From: Liopterus haemorrhoidalis
Lineage: Eukaryota; Arthropoda; Insecta; Coleoptera; Dytiscidae
Reading direction: 5' to 3'
DNA length: 64,000 nucleotides
Assembly (NCBI GenBank): GCA_963971575.1
Contig: OZ020625.1
Coordinates: 19,746,829-19,810,828 of the forward strand
Below, piece after piece: positions 30,873 to 40,697 of this stretch (positions within the stretch are counted from its first letter, which is position 1; each line of letters begins with the position of its first letter). Below the pieces are notes generated by a model that saw nothing but the letters and a program-made list of their open reading frames with translations, made no database searches and was not told where the DNA came from. A program made the translations under genes and the position numbers.

Positions 30873-32036
30873 TTTATGAATGCTATGACGTTTGCTATGA
30901 CGTTTGCAATGACGTAGGTGTATGCAGATAGAAACGTGGAAATAATTTTGTTCAAAACAGTCAGCTGAGAAGGTAACGGACAGGAATAATTTTGCACAAG
31001 TTGGATACTTTGGTTTAACGGTTTTTTTGATAAAAAGTTAACGGTTTTTTCCACAAATTGTCAAAATATTTCTGAACAGGGAGACACCTTTCACTTTTTT
31101 CGCCACTGTTACACACTCTTCACTAAGCACTACAACTTGATGTAATTTTAAATAATTATATTTAAAAAAATACCAATTTTTTAGGTGAAAAATACTGGAG
31201 CACTATATACACGTCTGTACAGTTCAATCATAAAAAACTGTATTATCTGGTTTTAAGTTTCAAACAATAAAAACTTTAGCGCGTTTAATGATGTTTGGAT
31301 ACTTCGGTAAACTTCGGTAAGTTTCCTTACATGTCGGAATCTTGCTGCTACTATTTTTAGTGAAATATATTAATTTATTATAAAAATGTTTTTTTTTTTT
31401 TCTATTCTTTTTGTTATGGCATTAGCAGCAAGAACGACAAAAACTAATAGACAGATAAAATAATCATTATATTAATAATTAGAAATCGTAGAACAAAAAA
31501 ATAATACTAAAGAAAAAAAAAGTCACATTTTTCTTACTTACTTTCTTCAAAACAAATATTTTTTAAAATAATTATTTTTCTGCTTCTAATAATTTCATAG
31601 AAAATATTTATAAAATGTTCCTATCTTACAGAAATACTCCGAATTTCATTTACAATGAAATACATTTACAAGCATTCTCATGATATACGTATATTTTTCA
31701 ACTAATTTCTATGAGTGTGAAAGATTTTTTTGTTATGCATGTGTTCATCTCTCCTAAGAAATCATACGTAACATATCGTGTCTCATTTTAATTCATTCTC
31801 ATGACAATTTAAATGAAACATGTCGTATCTCACAAGAATTCATCAGTCATGGAAAATAAAACAACTGAATTTCCATTATATACGTACAATACGTATGTCA
31901 TAGGAATTCGTATGTTATGAAAATGTTTTCAATTTTATTTCTTTCACAACGATTTTCAATTACATACGCACGTCGTAAGTTATAGGAATTCATTAATAAT
32001 GAAAAAGGTTGTCAACCTCATAAAGTCAAATATAAT
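30873..32036. other. 5' region of the non-LTR element and AT-rich spacer
   Basis: About 30873-31100 is probably the element's 5' UTR (repeated TATGACGTTTGC/AATGACGTAGG motifs just upstream of ORF1). No 5' boundary or TSD could be fixed. 31100-32036 is AT-rich and holds nothing I recognise. Confidence 0.5.
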
Positions 32037-33381
32037 TCTAGTGAGTCTGTGTCAAATGTACTAAAAATGATAAGGTAAGTGTTCCCAACTTCGAAATAAT
32101 AAAAAAAAATGTGAAAAATAGAAGCCGTGTTTATTGGATAACATTTCTAAAATCCGTAAATTAATTTAACTTATTCATGTAATATTTAATTCATTTTGAA
32201 GTATTTTGTAAACAATTTAAGAACATTAAATAGAAAGTAAATTACATTAATACATATGGTTTATTTATATATAATATTAATTTAGACCTTATTATTATAA
32301 ACTTAGAACTACTAGTAAAATTTTGATACATATGCCATTTATGGTTTAACCTTTAATAAACATATGTACATATTTTAAATAATTAATGTAAGTAGATATT
32401 ATAATAAATTGAAATATTATAAATGACATTTAAAGTATTTATTATTAAAAAATGTTGGTTTTGACTACTGAGGGAAACTTTTTAAATATTTTTCTGTATT
32501 CCAGATTATTTTTGCAAAGTTTTTCAAAACCGTTGCTTACAATGAATCTTGATATAAGATGGTCAAATGTGATAAAAAATGAGGAACAAAGAAACACTGT
32601 CCGATGTAACACTATAAGGCCTGGACTATAATATCAGAACGAGAAAATACGTGCTGGGCACAATGAAAAAGGTTTTCTTGCTGCGACTTACAATATTTGT
32701 AGTGCTACTGCGACCGGATTCAAATGGAAAAACATAAGAAAAGTTGTAGTTAACTAAATTAATTTTAATAATTAAATAATAAATGACAGTGCAATAAACT
32801 AGTGAAAAAGATACAGGTCTGGTGATCCTGCTATCCAAACAGCATTATTTTTATATATAAATATGCATACCTAAAGTGTATCTTGGCCAAATCACTAGGC
32901 GTTTACGAAAACTCTACCGGTGGATATGGTACATCGGCCAATCTTTACTATACCCCACTGAACATAACCTTATGTACTGCCTCTATACAGAAGGCTTAAA
33001 TAATCCTTAAAAAGGTTAGGTTAGGCTAGGCTTTAGCTAGAATACTAGTTATGCTAAAATAGAATAGTTTAGCTAGAATACTAGTTATGTTAGAATAGTT
33101 TAGCTAGAATAAGGTTATGTTGAGTGGGGTATAGTAAATCTTCCCCAGTAAATCTACCGGTCGGTAAACAGGTACATGCTTATACACCTTCAACTTGTTT
33201 TCGAACGCAGTTGATGTTCCCGATATCTACCGGTAGAGTTTTCGTAAACGCCTTATTGCAATTCTAAGCTTACCTTAATTTTGGCAGGTTAACGGCGTAT
33301 TTTTATTTTAAATTATTAAATAAACATTGTCATGACATTCCGTCACAAAAATTCGCATACCAATGTGTTAAACTATATATA
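32037..33381 (+). mobile_element. Penelope-like element 3' region, 5'-truncated copy
   Basis: Starts in sequence matching the coding end of the Penelope copy at 54083-55137 (GTCTGTGTCAAATGT; GTGAAAAATAGAAGCCGTGT; GATAACATTTCTAAAATCCG) and stays collinear with 55010-57087 to its end at AACTATATAT. The other copy carries two extra insertions (55376-55778 and 55938-56304), so this one supplies near-empty sites. Whether the roughly 1.2 kb past the stop is Penelope 3' UTR or another repeat copied with it is unknown. Confidence 0.75.
32898..33252. mobile_element. TNA-target MITE, copy 1 (PIF/Harbinger-like)
   Basis: Perfect TIRs GGCGTTTACGAAAACTCTAC and GTAGAGTTTTCGTAAACGCC, flanked by CTA and TTA. 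The collinear copy at 56659-56961 is flanked by TTA on both sides, so the TSD is TTA with one change here. The interior has a short CTAGAATACTAGTTATG tandem repeat, expanded relative to copy 2. Confidence 0.85.
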
Positions 33382-34823
33382 TTGTAATAAATACTTAAAT
33401 ATATGCAGTGACGATATTCAACCGGTACGAGCATATCAGTTCTTAAAACATTGAAATACTTCCATACTGATTGTTAAAATGAATAGTAGGATAACAGGTA
33501 CAGAAGAAGATTTCACTTAGTTTCTACTTTTGGCAAATGACCACATCAACAATTTTTAAAAATCAACAAATTGTATGATAATTATTAAAATAATTAGGGC
33601 TACAACTACAGTTAATTTTTATTTTCTCGTCAGATTTTTTAGTGTTTTATTTATTTTTCTTATCTAACTGATTTATTATTTTGAATATATGCCCTGCATA
33701 TACGTACAATAAATGTTTTGAAATAATAAACATGTATGTTAAATATATTTTTATTTACATTGTAATATTTTGTGAAGATTAATGTAAGAAAAAGTTAATG
33801 TTTTTTTAGAATAATAAAGTGTATTGATTATTATTTAGGAATGTTTTATTTCAAGGGAAGCGAAAATTAAGAGCGATGTTGGCCGTAGACCTAAATATTT
33901 TCAGAATATGAAAAATTCCAAATTTTAACATAGTTTTGTAAAGATTTGATTACTTTTTGAATATTTCTAATCGTATCAAGAATTTTGTATTCTGTTTATT
34001 TAGGTAATTTCAATCAAATTTCTGATTGCGGTTATATGAGTAATGGTTTTCCACAAATAGTTGATTACAAAAATAATCATTATTTTACAGTTCTGGTTAA
34101 ATATAATTTATATGGAGACTATAGTTGTCTCACTATCCTCTTTTTCAAATCGCTGTATGTATGTTATTTTAAATATAATGGATTTACATATTTCCTAATT
34201 TCCTTTTTATAATTAATATCATTCAGGTACATCCAATCCGCAGTTGTACAGTTTCTAGTTCCAATATAAAACAAATTTAATCACTTAAAGTCCTTTACCC
34301 GCGGACCAGAGTTTAAGAATCACTGATTACAAATTCATTGCAAAAATGTATAAAAATAAATCAGTTAAAGAGTTAAATGTTCTAAAATTCCATGCATATC
34401 TTGTAGACCAGGTTTTCGTAGGTAAAATTATAATCTACTGATATATCAGATTTAAAAATATCAGTTATTATGTAAGGCGTTTTTTTAATTAAATGTCTTT
34501 AATATTCGAGATATTTATTTCGAATTATTATTGGCGTATTTATTCTTGGCCTCTAACACTTTTGATCTCCTTCAGTTTAATGTTTTTCTTAAACTATATT
34601 AATAATCTATATATTTGTTTTCTCTCAAATTCTAAGTATTATTCGCTTTACAATAATAGAAACGTATTCCATAGATCAATATGTTCTTACTTATATGTTC
34701 AATTAAAGTATTTAATTATGAATTAGTGTATAATAAAAACAGATTTTAATTTGTAGTGCGCGCTATTTTGCGTGCATTACGACAATATTACAAAAAAAAA
34801 GTGGAAAAACATTTCACTTTTAT
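33382..34823. other. AT-rich region with a possible hAT end at about 34296-34324
   Basis: Very AT-rich with no credible gene. CCGCGGACCAGAGTTTAAGA ... ATCACTG at about 34298-34324 resembles a hAT terminus (CAGTG...GGTCCGCGG), and CAGTGACGATATTCAACCGG near 33411 could be its partner, but no 8-bp duplication was found. The short ORFs at 33985-34212 and 34493-34726 look like chance AT-rich frames. Confidence 0.45.
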
Positions 34824-34826
34824 CTA

Positions 34827-35157
34827 TAGTGCGTTCGAAGGTGAGTTTGCAGTATAGCTCTTATGGCAAATGGGAGCGGTGTTGCCAAATGTTGTAAAAG
34901 TGTCAAATGTGTCAATTATAATAATATGAAAAACTCGTATTATTTACAAAAATCAACTCTTATAAAACTCAAAATAACACTCAACAAAAACAAATGGCCT
35001 TTTGTAGAATACTGCGTCTTCACAGATGAGCACGTTTTAGAGCTGGCAACGTCGACTAGCAAGAAAAGGATAGCGTCATTCTGTAAACCCATTAGAGAGT
35101 ATGAAAAAGAACTACTCCATATGCCCTGTACTGCAAACTCACCTTCGAACGCACTAT
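34827..35157 (+). mobile_element. 331-bp TIR element C, copy 1
   Basis: 30-bp perfect TIRs: TAGTGCGTTCGAAGGTGAGT at the left and ACTCACCTTCGAACGCACTA at the right, flanked by TA on each side. It contains an uninterrupted 98-codon frame (34863-35159) that is also open in copy 2. Copy 2 lies 31 bp away in inverted orientation. Confidence 0.88.
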
Positions 35158-35188
35158 AGTGGTAACATTGAAGAGGCAAAATCTATAT

Positions 35189-35773
35189 AGTGCGTTCAAA
35201 GGAGAGTTTGCAGTACAGGGCATGTGGAGTAGTTCTTTTTCATACTCTCGAATAGGTTTACACAATGACTCTATCCTTTTCTTGTTTGTCGACGTTGCCA
35301 GCCCTAAAACGCGCTGATCTGTGAAGACGCAGTATTCTACAAATGGCCATTTGTTTTTGATAAGTGTTATTTTGAGTTTTATAAGAGTTGATTTTTGTAA
35401 ATCATACGAGTTTTTCATATTATTATAGTTGACACATTTGACAGTTTTACAACATTTGGCAACACCGCTCCCATTTGCCATAAGAGCTATTGAGAAGTGA
35501 CATTACCGTTGGCGGCGCTGTAATTCATGGAAAAATGGCTGAATTGTCTAGTATTCAGCTGTTAATATGCTAACTGGGAACAGGTTAATTTAAGCTCAGT
35601 ACATTTTTATTTTATGAAAATGTATTTATCGACATTCTAACAAAAAATCAACACCAGAACATATGTAATAATTTCAAACAGTACTACAGTCGCGTAGTAC
35701 AATATTTGACCACCAGACTGCGTATCCGAGCGTGTCAGTTCTCAATACTGCAAACTCACCTTTGAACGCGCTA
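35189..35773 (-). mobile_element. TIR element C, copy 2, interrupted by a MITE
   Basis: Inverted copy of 34827-35157, with ends TAGTGCGTTCAAAGGAGAGT and CTCACCTTTGAACGCGCTA. The 256-bp MITE at 35490-35745 is inserted near its far TIR; removing it and one TA restores the copy 1 order (GAGCTATACTGC). Together copies 1 and 2 form an inverted repeat of about 330-bp arms. Confidence 0.88.
35490..35745 (+). mobile_element. 256-bp TA-target MITE, copy 2 (empty site visible)
   Basis: TIRs TTGAGAAGTGACA and TGTCAGTTCTCAA, flanked by TA on both sides (35488-35489 and 35746-35747). Element C copy 1 (34827-35157) shows the unoccupied site with one TA. It is the inverted paralogue of 13687-13942 and the same length. 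TA duplication and size point to Tc1/mariner-type mobilisation. Confidence 0.95.
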
Positions 35774-36003
35774 TAGAACTGAAATTTATTATTTGAAGGT
35801 AATCGTTAAAAATATAGTAGTACTACTGTAGGAAATAGAATGATATTATATGTGTTATAAAATTACTATATTGGAATTTTATGGAACTAAAATTATAATA
35901 AAATCAATAATTTCATCAGTGTTATCGTGTAATAGGGATAACTTCTCATTACAGTTGGCAAAAATTTCAGTGTTCCCAACTTAATTTTTTTTTTCGCACT
36001 CTT

Positions 36004-36950
36004 GACCTAAGCCGGTTTGGCACTATTCTACTTTAGCAAACCCACTAGACAATGTTGCCAACTATAGTAAAATTAACACACGTAAATTTAAACTAAAATC
36101 AAAATAGAATTAAAATTATTTGTATAATAATGCTTAACTTTCAGTTAAATAAATCTAATTAAATTAATATTTCGGTATTTTATAATAAGAATAAATAATA
36201 ATATTACATTCACAGCCGATTAAAGATTAAAAAAGGGGGAACATAATTTAGTGCACCTAAAAACTGGGTGATTAGGTTAGGTTTAGTTAGTAAAAGTCTA
36301 GGACAGAAGAAGCCGAAAAGCTAAAAGTAAGCTTAAAAAAGTTTGTGTAAAAAACGTTTGTGCGGTGTAGGATGTAATTCAGTAGTTATACCTTGTTGTT
36401 GTTATATTTTGTAAAGTGTATACATTCTTTATATATATATTTTTTTTTTTTTTCACACGAACTCCTTTATGTTACTTTGAGTCTTTCGGCTTATGTTGTC
36501 CTAGATTTTTACTAACTAAACCTAACCTAATTACCTTGTTTTTAGGTGCACAGTACTTAATTTTCCCCCCAGATTAGCTTAATTAAAATTGTGTATCATT
36601 GTGCATAAGTTTATAACATGGTGGTGCAGAGGGCCAGTTCATTGTCCACCTGAATTAATTTTTTTTTAAATATCGATACAATACATAATAAATCACTACA
36701 ACAGAAAAAAGTGAAAATAAATAATATTAAATTAAATTTAAACTACATTTATATATTAAAACTCTAATCACAGTAGAAATTAAGGGAATATTACTTATTT
36801 CTATATTTCTTATAAATAAACTCATTTAATAAATTGATATTAAATTTAAATTATTAAAATTGATATATTACATTTTACTATTGCCAACACTGCACGCATG
36901 CGCAGTAAGGTGGGTTTGCTAAAGTAGAATAGTACCGCCGGTTTAAGTTT
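36004..36950. mobile_element. TIR element containing a fold-back
   Basis: Arms of about 70-80 bp: ACTATTCTACTTTAGCAAAC at about 36021 and GTTTGCTAAAGTAGAATAGT at about 36914, with GTTGCCAAC / TTGCCAACA inward. The right arm carries an extra TGCGCATGCGTGC segment. AT-rich interior, no transposase. It hosts the fold-back at 36219-36581. Confidence 0.78.
36219..36581. repeat. Fold-back element with about 125-bp arms
   Basis: GGTTAGGTTTAGTTAGTAAA at about 36275 pairs with TTTACTAACTAAACCTAACC at about 36508. Pairing continues outward through GTGCACCTAAAAAC / GTTTTTAGGTGCAC to the GGGGGAA / TTCCCCCC ends, and inward through GCCGAAA / TTTCGGC. The loop is about 100 bp. It is nested inside 36004-36950. 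Confidence 0.85.
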
Positions 36951-37011
36951 CCGTCGAAGCGCTTAGCAGTGGCTTTAGTTAGGCATATAACATAAAATAA
37001 TAAATTCTTAC

Positions 37012-37134
37012 CATTTCCGGAAATATTAATTGTAACCTGGAATAGTAGTTTACATTAACACTTTGGTTGAAAAGTTTACGAAATTGCTTCTCATGTTTGA
37101 GACAGATATAACAAATATCGCTTAAAAACCACAT
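37012..37134 (-). CDS. Duplicate of ZAD first exon (orphan or alternative first exon)
   Basis: Same 123-nt length as 15296-15418 and fully open: MWFLSDICYICLKHEKQFRK...FPEM, with a conserved donor ATG/GTAAGA. C8 and C11 of the ZAD are kept; differences include C2 to W, C9 to Y, and LL to FR after EKQ. No ZAD exon 2 was recognised between here and the host ZAD gene, 22 kb downstream on the same strand. It may be an alternative first exon of that gene, the start of a gene destroyed by insertions, or unused. The absence of stops and frameshifts shows it is recent or constrained. Confidence 0.7.
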
Positions 37135-37227
37135 TATATTGCAGATTCTTCCAACAATTTAATACAACCACATGTATTATTAATATATATGCGATATGTA
37201 ACCGTCCGTGCGGATTATAACATAGAC

Positions 37228-37669
37228 CAGGGGTACTCAACCTTTTCATACCTATCGCCCACTTTAGCATCTCTATTGGTAGAAAAAATATCATACCGCC
37301 CACTTGTTGTATAATAATAATAACTTACCAAATACTTTCGCAAAATTTAGCTACAAAAACGCCATTTAGTTTCACGTAAAGTGTACTAAACTTATGCGCG
37401 GGCGATAAAAATGGTATAATTTGAGAAATTTAACTATAAACAGTAAAGAATTGTATGAAAACTTAATGAAAATGTTTTTCAATAATGCTATGAAATTTTT
37501 TTAAATAATACTTTAAAAAATTTCCATTTCAATGTTTTTAAAACATTAAATTAAATCGTCAATTAAATTAAAAAAAAAAAAAAAAACGGAAAGTAGCCAG
37601 CATTGGTTTTGTCCAATGCTGGCTACCCTACCGCCCACCAAAAAATTCCTACCAGGTTGACTACCACTG
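37228..37669. mobile_element. hAT-like MITE, 442 bp, with 8-bp TSD
   Basis: Termini CAGGGGTACTCAACCT and AGGTTGACTACCACTG are imperfect inverted repeats. The flanks ACATAGAC (37220-37227) and ACATTGAC (37670-37677) match at 7 of 8 positions. CCGCCCAC motifs lie near both ends. It is absent from the paralogous unit at 15264-15724, and lies about 94 bp upstream of the ATG of the duplicated ZAD exon. Confidence 0.9.
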
Positions 37670-37870
37670 ACATTGACTAAAGTTCTTTTCAGACCGGCAT
37701 ATCGTGTACTAGACTCTGGTGAAGAGTTCGACTGATACATTTCGAACAAAAATATATGGTTCAATTTATTTTATCAATGTTAATTATTTCATTGAACAAT
37801 AAACATTATTAATAATAAATAATACATAAACAATAAACAAAAAATTGCAAAAAAAAGTTAATACTAAACA

Positions 37871-39355
37871 TTAACAAGAAAATAAAGTGAATAGCAAAAG
37901 TAAATGTGTCTTTTATTGTTAAATAAACAATAAAAAAAAACGCAATAAAAATTTAATACTAAACGTTAATAAGAATATAAAGTGAAAAGCAAAGAAAATG
38001 CGTCACTTTTATTTTTAAAATGAAGAAAATAAAGTGAAAAGCAAAAAAAAATGCGTCAATTTAATTTTTAAAATGAAGAAAATAAGTGAAAAGCAAAAAA
38101 ATGCGTCACTTTAATTTTTAAAATGAAGAAAATAAAGTGAAAAGCAAAAAAAATGTGTCACTTTCATTTTTAAATAAACAAAGAATTGTAAAAAAAAGTT
38201 AATACTAAACATTAACAAGAAAATAAACTGAAAAGTAAAGAAAATGCCTCACTTTTATTTTTAAATAGACAGTAAACAAAAAATTTAAAAAAAAATTAAT
38301 ACTAAACATAAACAAGAAAATAAGGTGATAAGCAAAAAAAAATGCGTCACTTTTATTTTTAAAATGAAGAAAATAAAGTGAAAAGCAAAAAAAAAATGTG
38401 TCACTTTAATTTTCAAAATGAGGAAAATAAGTCACTTTAATTTTCAAAATGAAGAAAATAATGTGAAAAGAAAAAAAATGTGTCACTTTAATTTTCAAAA
38501 TGAGGAAAATAAAGTGAAAAGCAAAGAAATGCGTAACTTTAATTTTTAAAATGAAGAAAATAAAGTGCAAACAAAAAAAATGCGTCACTTTTATTTTTAA
38601 AATGAAGAAAATAAAGTGCAAACAAAAAAAATGCGTCACTTTTATTTTTAAAATGAAGAAAATAAAGTGAAAAGCAAAACAAATTGCGTCACTTTAATTT
38701 TCAAAATGAAGAAAATAATGTGAAAACAAAAAAAATTTGTCACTTTAATTTTCAAAATGAGGAAAACAAAGTGAAAAGCAAAAAAAATGCGTAACATTAA
38801 TTTTTAAAATGAAGAAAATAAAGTGAAAAGCAAAAAAATGCGTCTCTTTAATTTTTAAAATGAAGAAAATAAAGTGAAAAGCGAAAAGAATGCGTGACTT
38901 TAATTTTTAAAATGAAGAAAATATTGTGAAAAGCAAAACAAATGCGTCACTTTAATTTTTAAAATGAAGAAAATAAAGTGAAAAGCAAAAAAAAATGTGT
39001 CACTTTTATTTTTAAATAAACAATTAACAAAAAATTGTAAAAGAAATTAATACCAAACATTAACAAGAAAATAAAGTGAAAAGCAAAAAAAATGTGTCAC
39101 TTTTGTTTTTAAATAAACAATAAAAAAAAAATTGAAAAAGAAATTAATACTAAACATTAACAAGAAATTAAAGTGAAAAGCAAAGAACATGCGTCACTTT
39201 TATTTTTAAAATGATGAAAACAAAGTGAAAAGCAAAAATATGTGTCACTTTTATTTTTAAATAAACAATAAACAAAAAATTGAAAAAGAAATTAATACTA
39301 AACATTAACAAGAAAATAAAGTGAAAAGCAAAAAAAATGTGTCACTTTTTAAATA
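37871..39355. repeat. Satellite array S3 (largest)
   Basis: About 1.5 kb of the S1 unit, alternating short (about 53-bp) units with longer ones carrying AAATAAACAATAAACAAAAA and TTAATACTAAACATTAACAA. Units vary by substitutions and A-run length. It adjoins the duplicated ZAD-exon unit, just as S2 adjoins the original. Confidence 0.93.
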
Positions 39356-39673
39356 AACAATCATCTGGTGTAGAAAAACAAATTAATAATATTAAAATTG
39401 ACGAAGGAAACATACCTGATAAAACTGAATAAATTAATTATCGGAGTTGATAGTTGACGCACTTGTCTTTTTACCTCTCCATCAAACCAGTGTTAAACTA
39501 AAGTATCTAAGATAATTATTTATTGAATTGTATATCAATAGATACGTAAAAGAAGTGCGGTTCTCTGCGATTTGTATTAATAACGCAAATTGTTGATACA
39601 ATACTAATAATTTATACTAAATATTGCTGAATCTAAATATCAAAATAACATACATCTATATCTGGTTGTATTT
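39356..39673. other. Spacer between satellite and non-LTR element
   Basis: AT-rich sequence; no gene or repeat end identified. Confidence 0.55.
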
Positions 39674-39804
39674 GGACCATACCTGTCTGCAGTGACGTAG
39701 TGCATGACGTAGTGCATTATTTGGACAATACCTGTCTGCAGTGACGTAGTGCATGACGTTGTGCATCATTTGGACAATACCTGCCTGCAGTGACGTAGTA
39801 CATC
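39674..39804 (+). promoter_or_regulatory. 49-bp tandem monomers in front of a non-LTR element
   Basis: Units start at 39674, 39723 and 39772 (GGAC[C/A]ATACCTGTCTGCAG) and contain repeated GTGACGTAGTGC / ATGACGT motifs. The third, partial unit runs directly into the ORF1 ATG at 39805. Tandem 5' monomers that act as internal promoters are known in some L1 lineages; a promoter role here is inferred. TGACGT matches the core of CREB/ATF sites. Confidence 0.65.
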
Positions 39805-40644
39805 ATGAGTGATAGAAAAGGTGTGAATACCAGAAACAGACCAAATACAGAGGAGGGAACAGCTAAAAATGATTTAATGGAAATGAAGCAAATGATTGCA
39901 AACTTAACAGATGAAATTAGAGGCCTTAAAAAAGGATTAGAAAAAATAGATACTATAGATGCGGAAATTAAAACAGCAAATAGAACGCTAGAATTTCTGT
40001 CTGCGCAGTATGATGACTTAATAGTAACTAACAAAAAAAATGAAGAGAAAATAAAAAAACTTGAAGAAGATCTTAATAGGGCCGTCACTGTTTTAAAGAA
40101 TAATGAAAATGAAAAAGAGGAATTAATATCCAAAATATCACAACTGGAGCAGTACCAAAGGAACAAAAATCTGGAAATTCATGGAATTAAAGAGATGCCA
40201 GATGAAGATTGCGGCTTGTTGGTACAAAAAACTGCGGCCGAGATGAATTTAGATATTTGCAAAGCGGATATAGACATTGTACATAGAATCCACAACAAGA
40301 AGAAGGGCAAATCACATATTATTGTGCAGTTTAAGGAAAGACAGAGACGAGACATGATGCTGACTAAGAGAAACCTTGTTATTCTGAATAAAAACATCCC
40401 AGGCACACAAATAGGAGAAAAAATATATATTAATGAAAATCTCTCTGCATACAACAGGCAACTACTATTTGAAGCCAGAGTTAAAGCACAGGAAGAGTTC
40501 GCCTACACTTGGTTCAGGAACGGCAAGATCTTAACCCGCGAGTCCCCTACGTCAGATGCTATTATCATTGCCCATAGAAAAGACTTACTTAAAATTAAGA
40601 GATCCGAGGCAGTCGACAAAAACAAAGAAGTCTTGGAAACCTAA
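39805..40644 (+). CDS. Non-LTR retrotransposon ORF1 (coiled coil, RRM-like), intact
   Basis: 279 codons. Residues about 25-120 are a long coiled coil (LMEMKQMIANLTDEIRGLKK, then KKLEEDLNRAVTVL, ELISKISQLEQYQ). About 125-210 resembles the L1 ORF1 RRM (NLEIHGIKEMPDED, VHRIHNK, HIIVQFKERQRR), then a C-terminal domain (IYINENLSAYNRQLL, YTWFRNGKILTRES). It lacks the PHD finger seen in the other family here. Family role: RNA binding and chaperone in the RNP. ORF2 starts 53 nt downstream. Confidence 0.9.
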   Translation: MSDRKGVNTRNRPNTEEGTAKNDLMEMKQMIANLTDEIRGLKKGLEKIDTIDAEIKTANRTLEFLSAQYDDLIVTNKKNEEKIKKLEEDLNRAVTVLKNNENEKEELISKISQLEQYQRNKNLEIHGIKEMPDEDCGLLVQKTAAEMNLDICKADIDIVHRIHNKKKGKSHIIVQFKERQRRDMMLTKRNLVILNKNIPGTQIGEKIYINENLSAYNRQLLFEARVKAQEEFAYTWFRNGKILTRESPTSDAIIIAHRKDLLKIKRSEAVDKNKEVLET

Positions 40645-40697
40645 TTGTTAAGATAAGTTGCTACTTATTTTTATACCTGTAGCTAAAGTTTTTTGTT

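Larger units (their letters stand above)
36975..37870. repeat. Segmental duplication unit, copy B (interrupted by 37228-37669)
   Basis: Collinear with 15264-15724: ZAD exon 1, TAACCGTCCGTGCGGATT, then (after the hAT-like insertion) AAAGTTCTTTTCAGACCGG, CGTGTACTAGACT, CAATTTATTTTATCAATGTT, and then S-type satellite. The outer end is at GCATATAACATAAAATAATA. Orientation is the same as copy A. Confidence 0.88.

Noticed and set aside
32626..32838. 70-codon frame conserved at 56387-56599
   Set aside because: Its conservation is explained by both being copies of the same repeat; no domain and no independent support for coding.
34493..34726. 77-codon AT-rich frame with hydrophobic segments
   Set aside because: It is composition-driven (Phe/Leu/Ile/Tyr/Asn) in a very AT-rich spacer; no homology, splice or start evidence.
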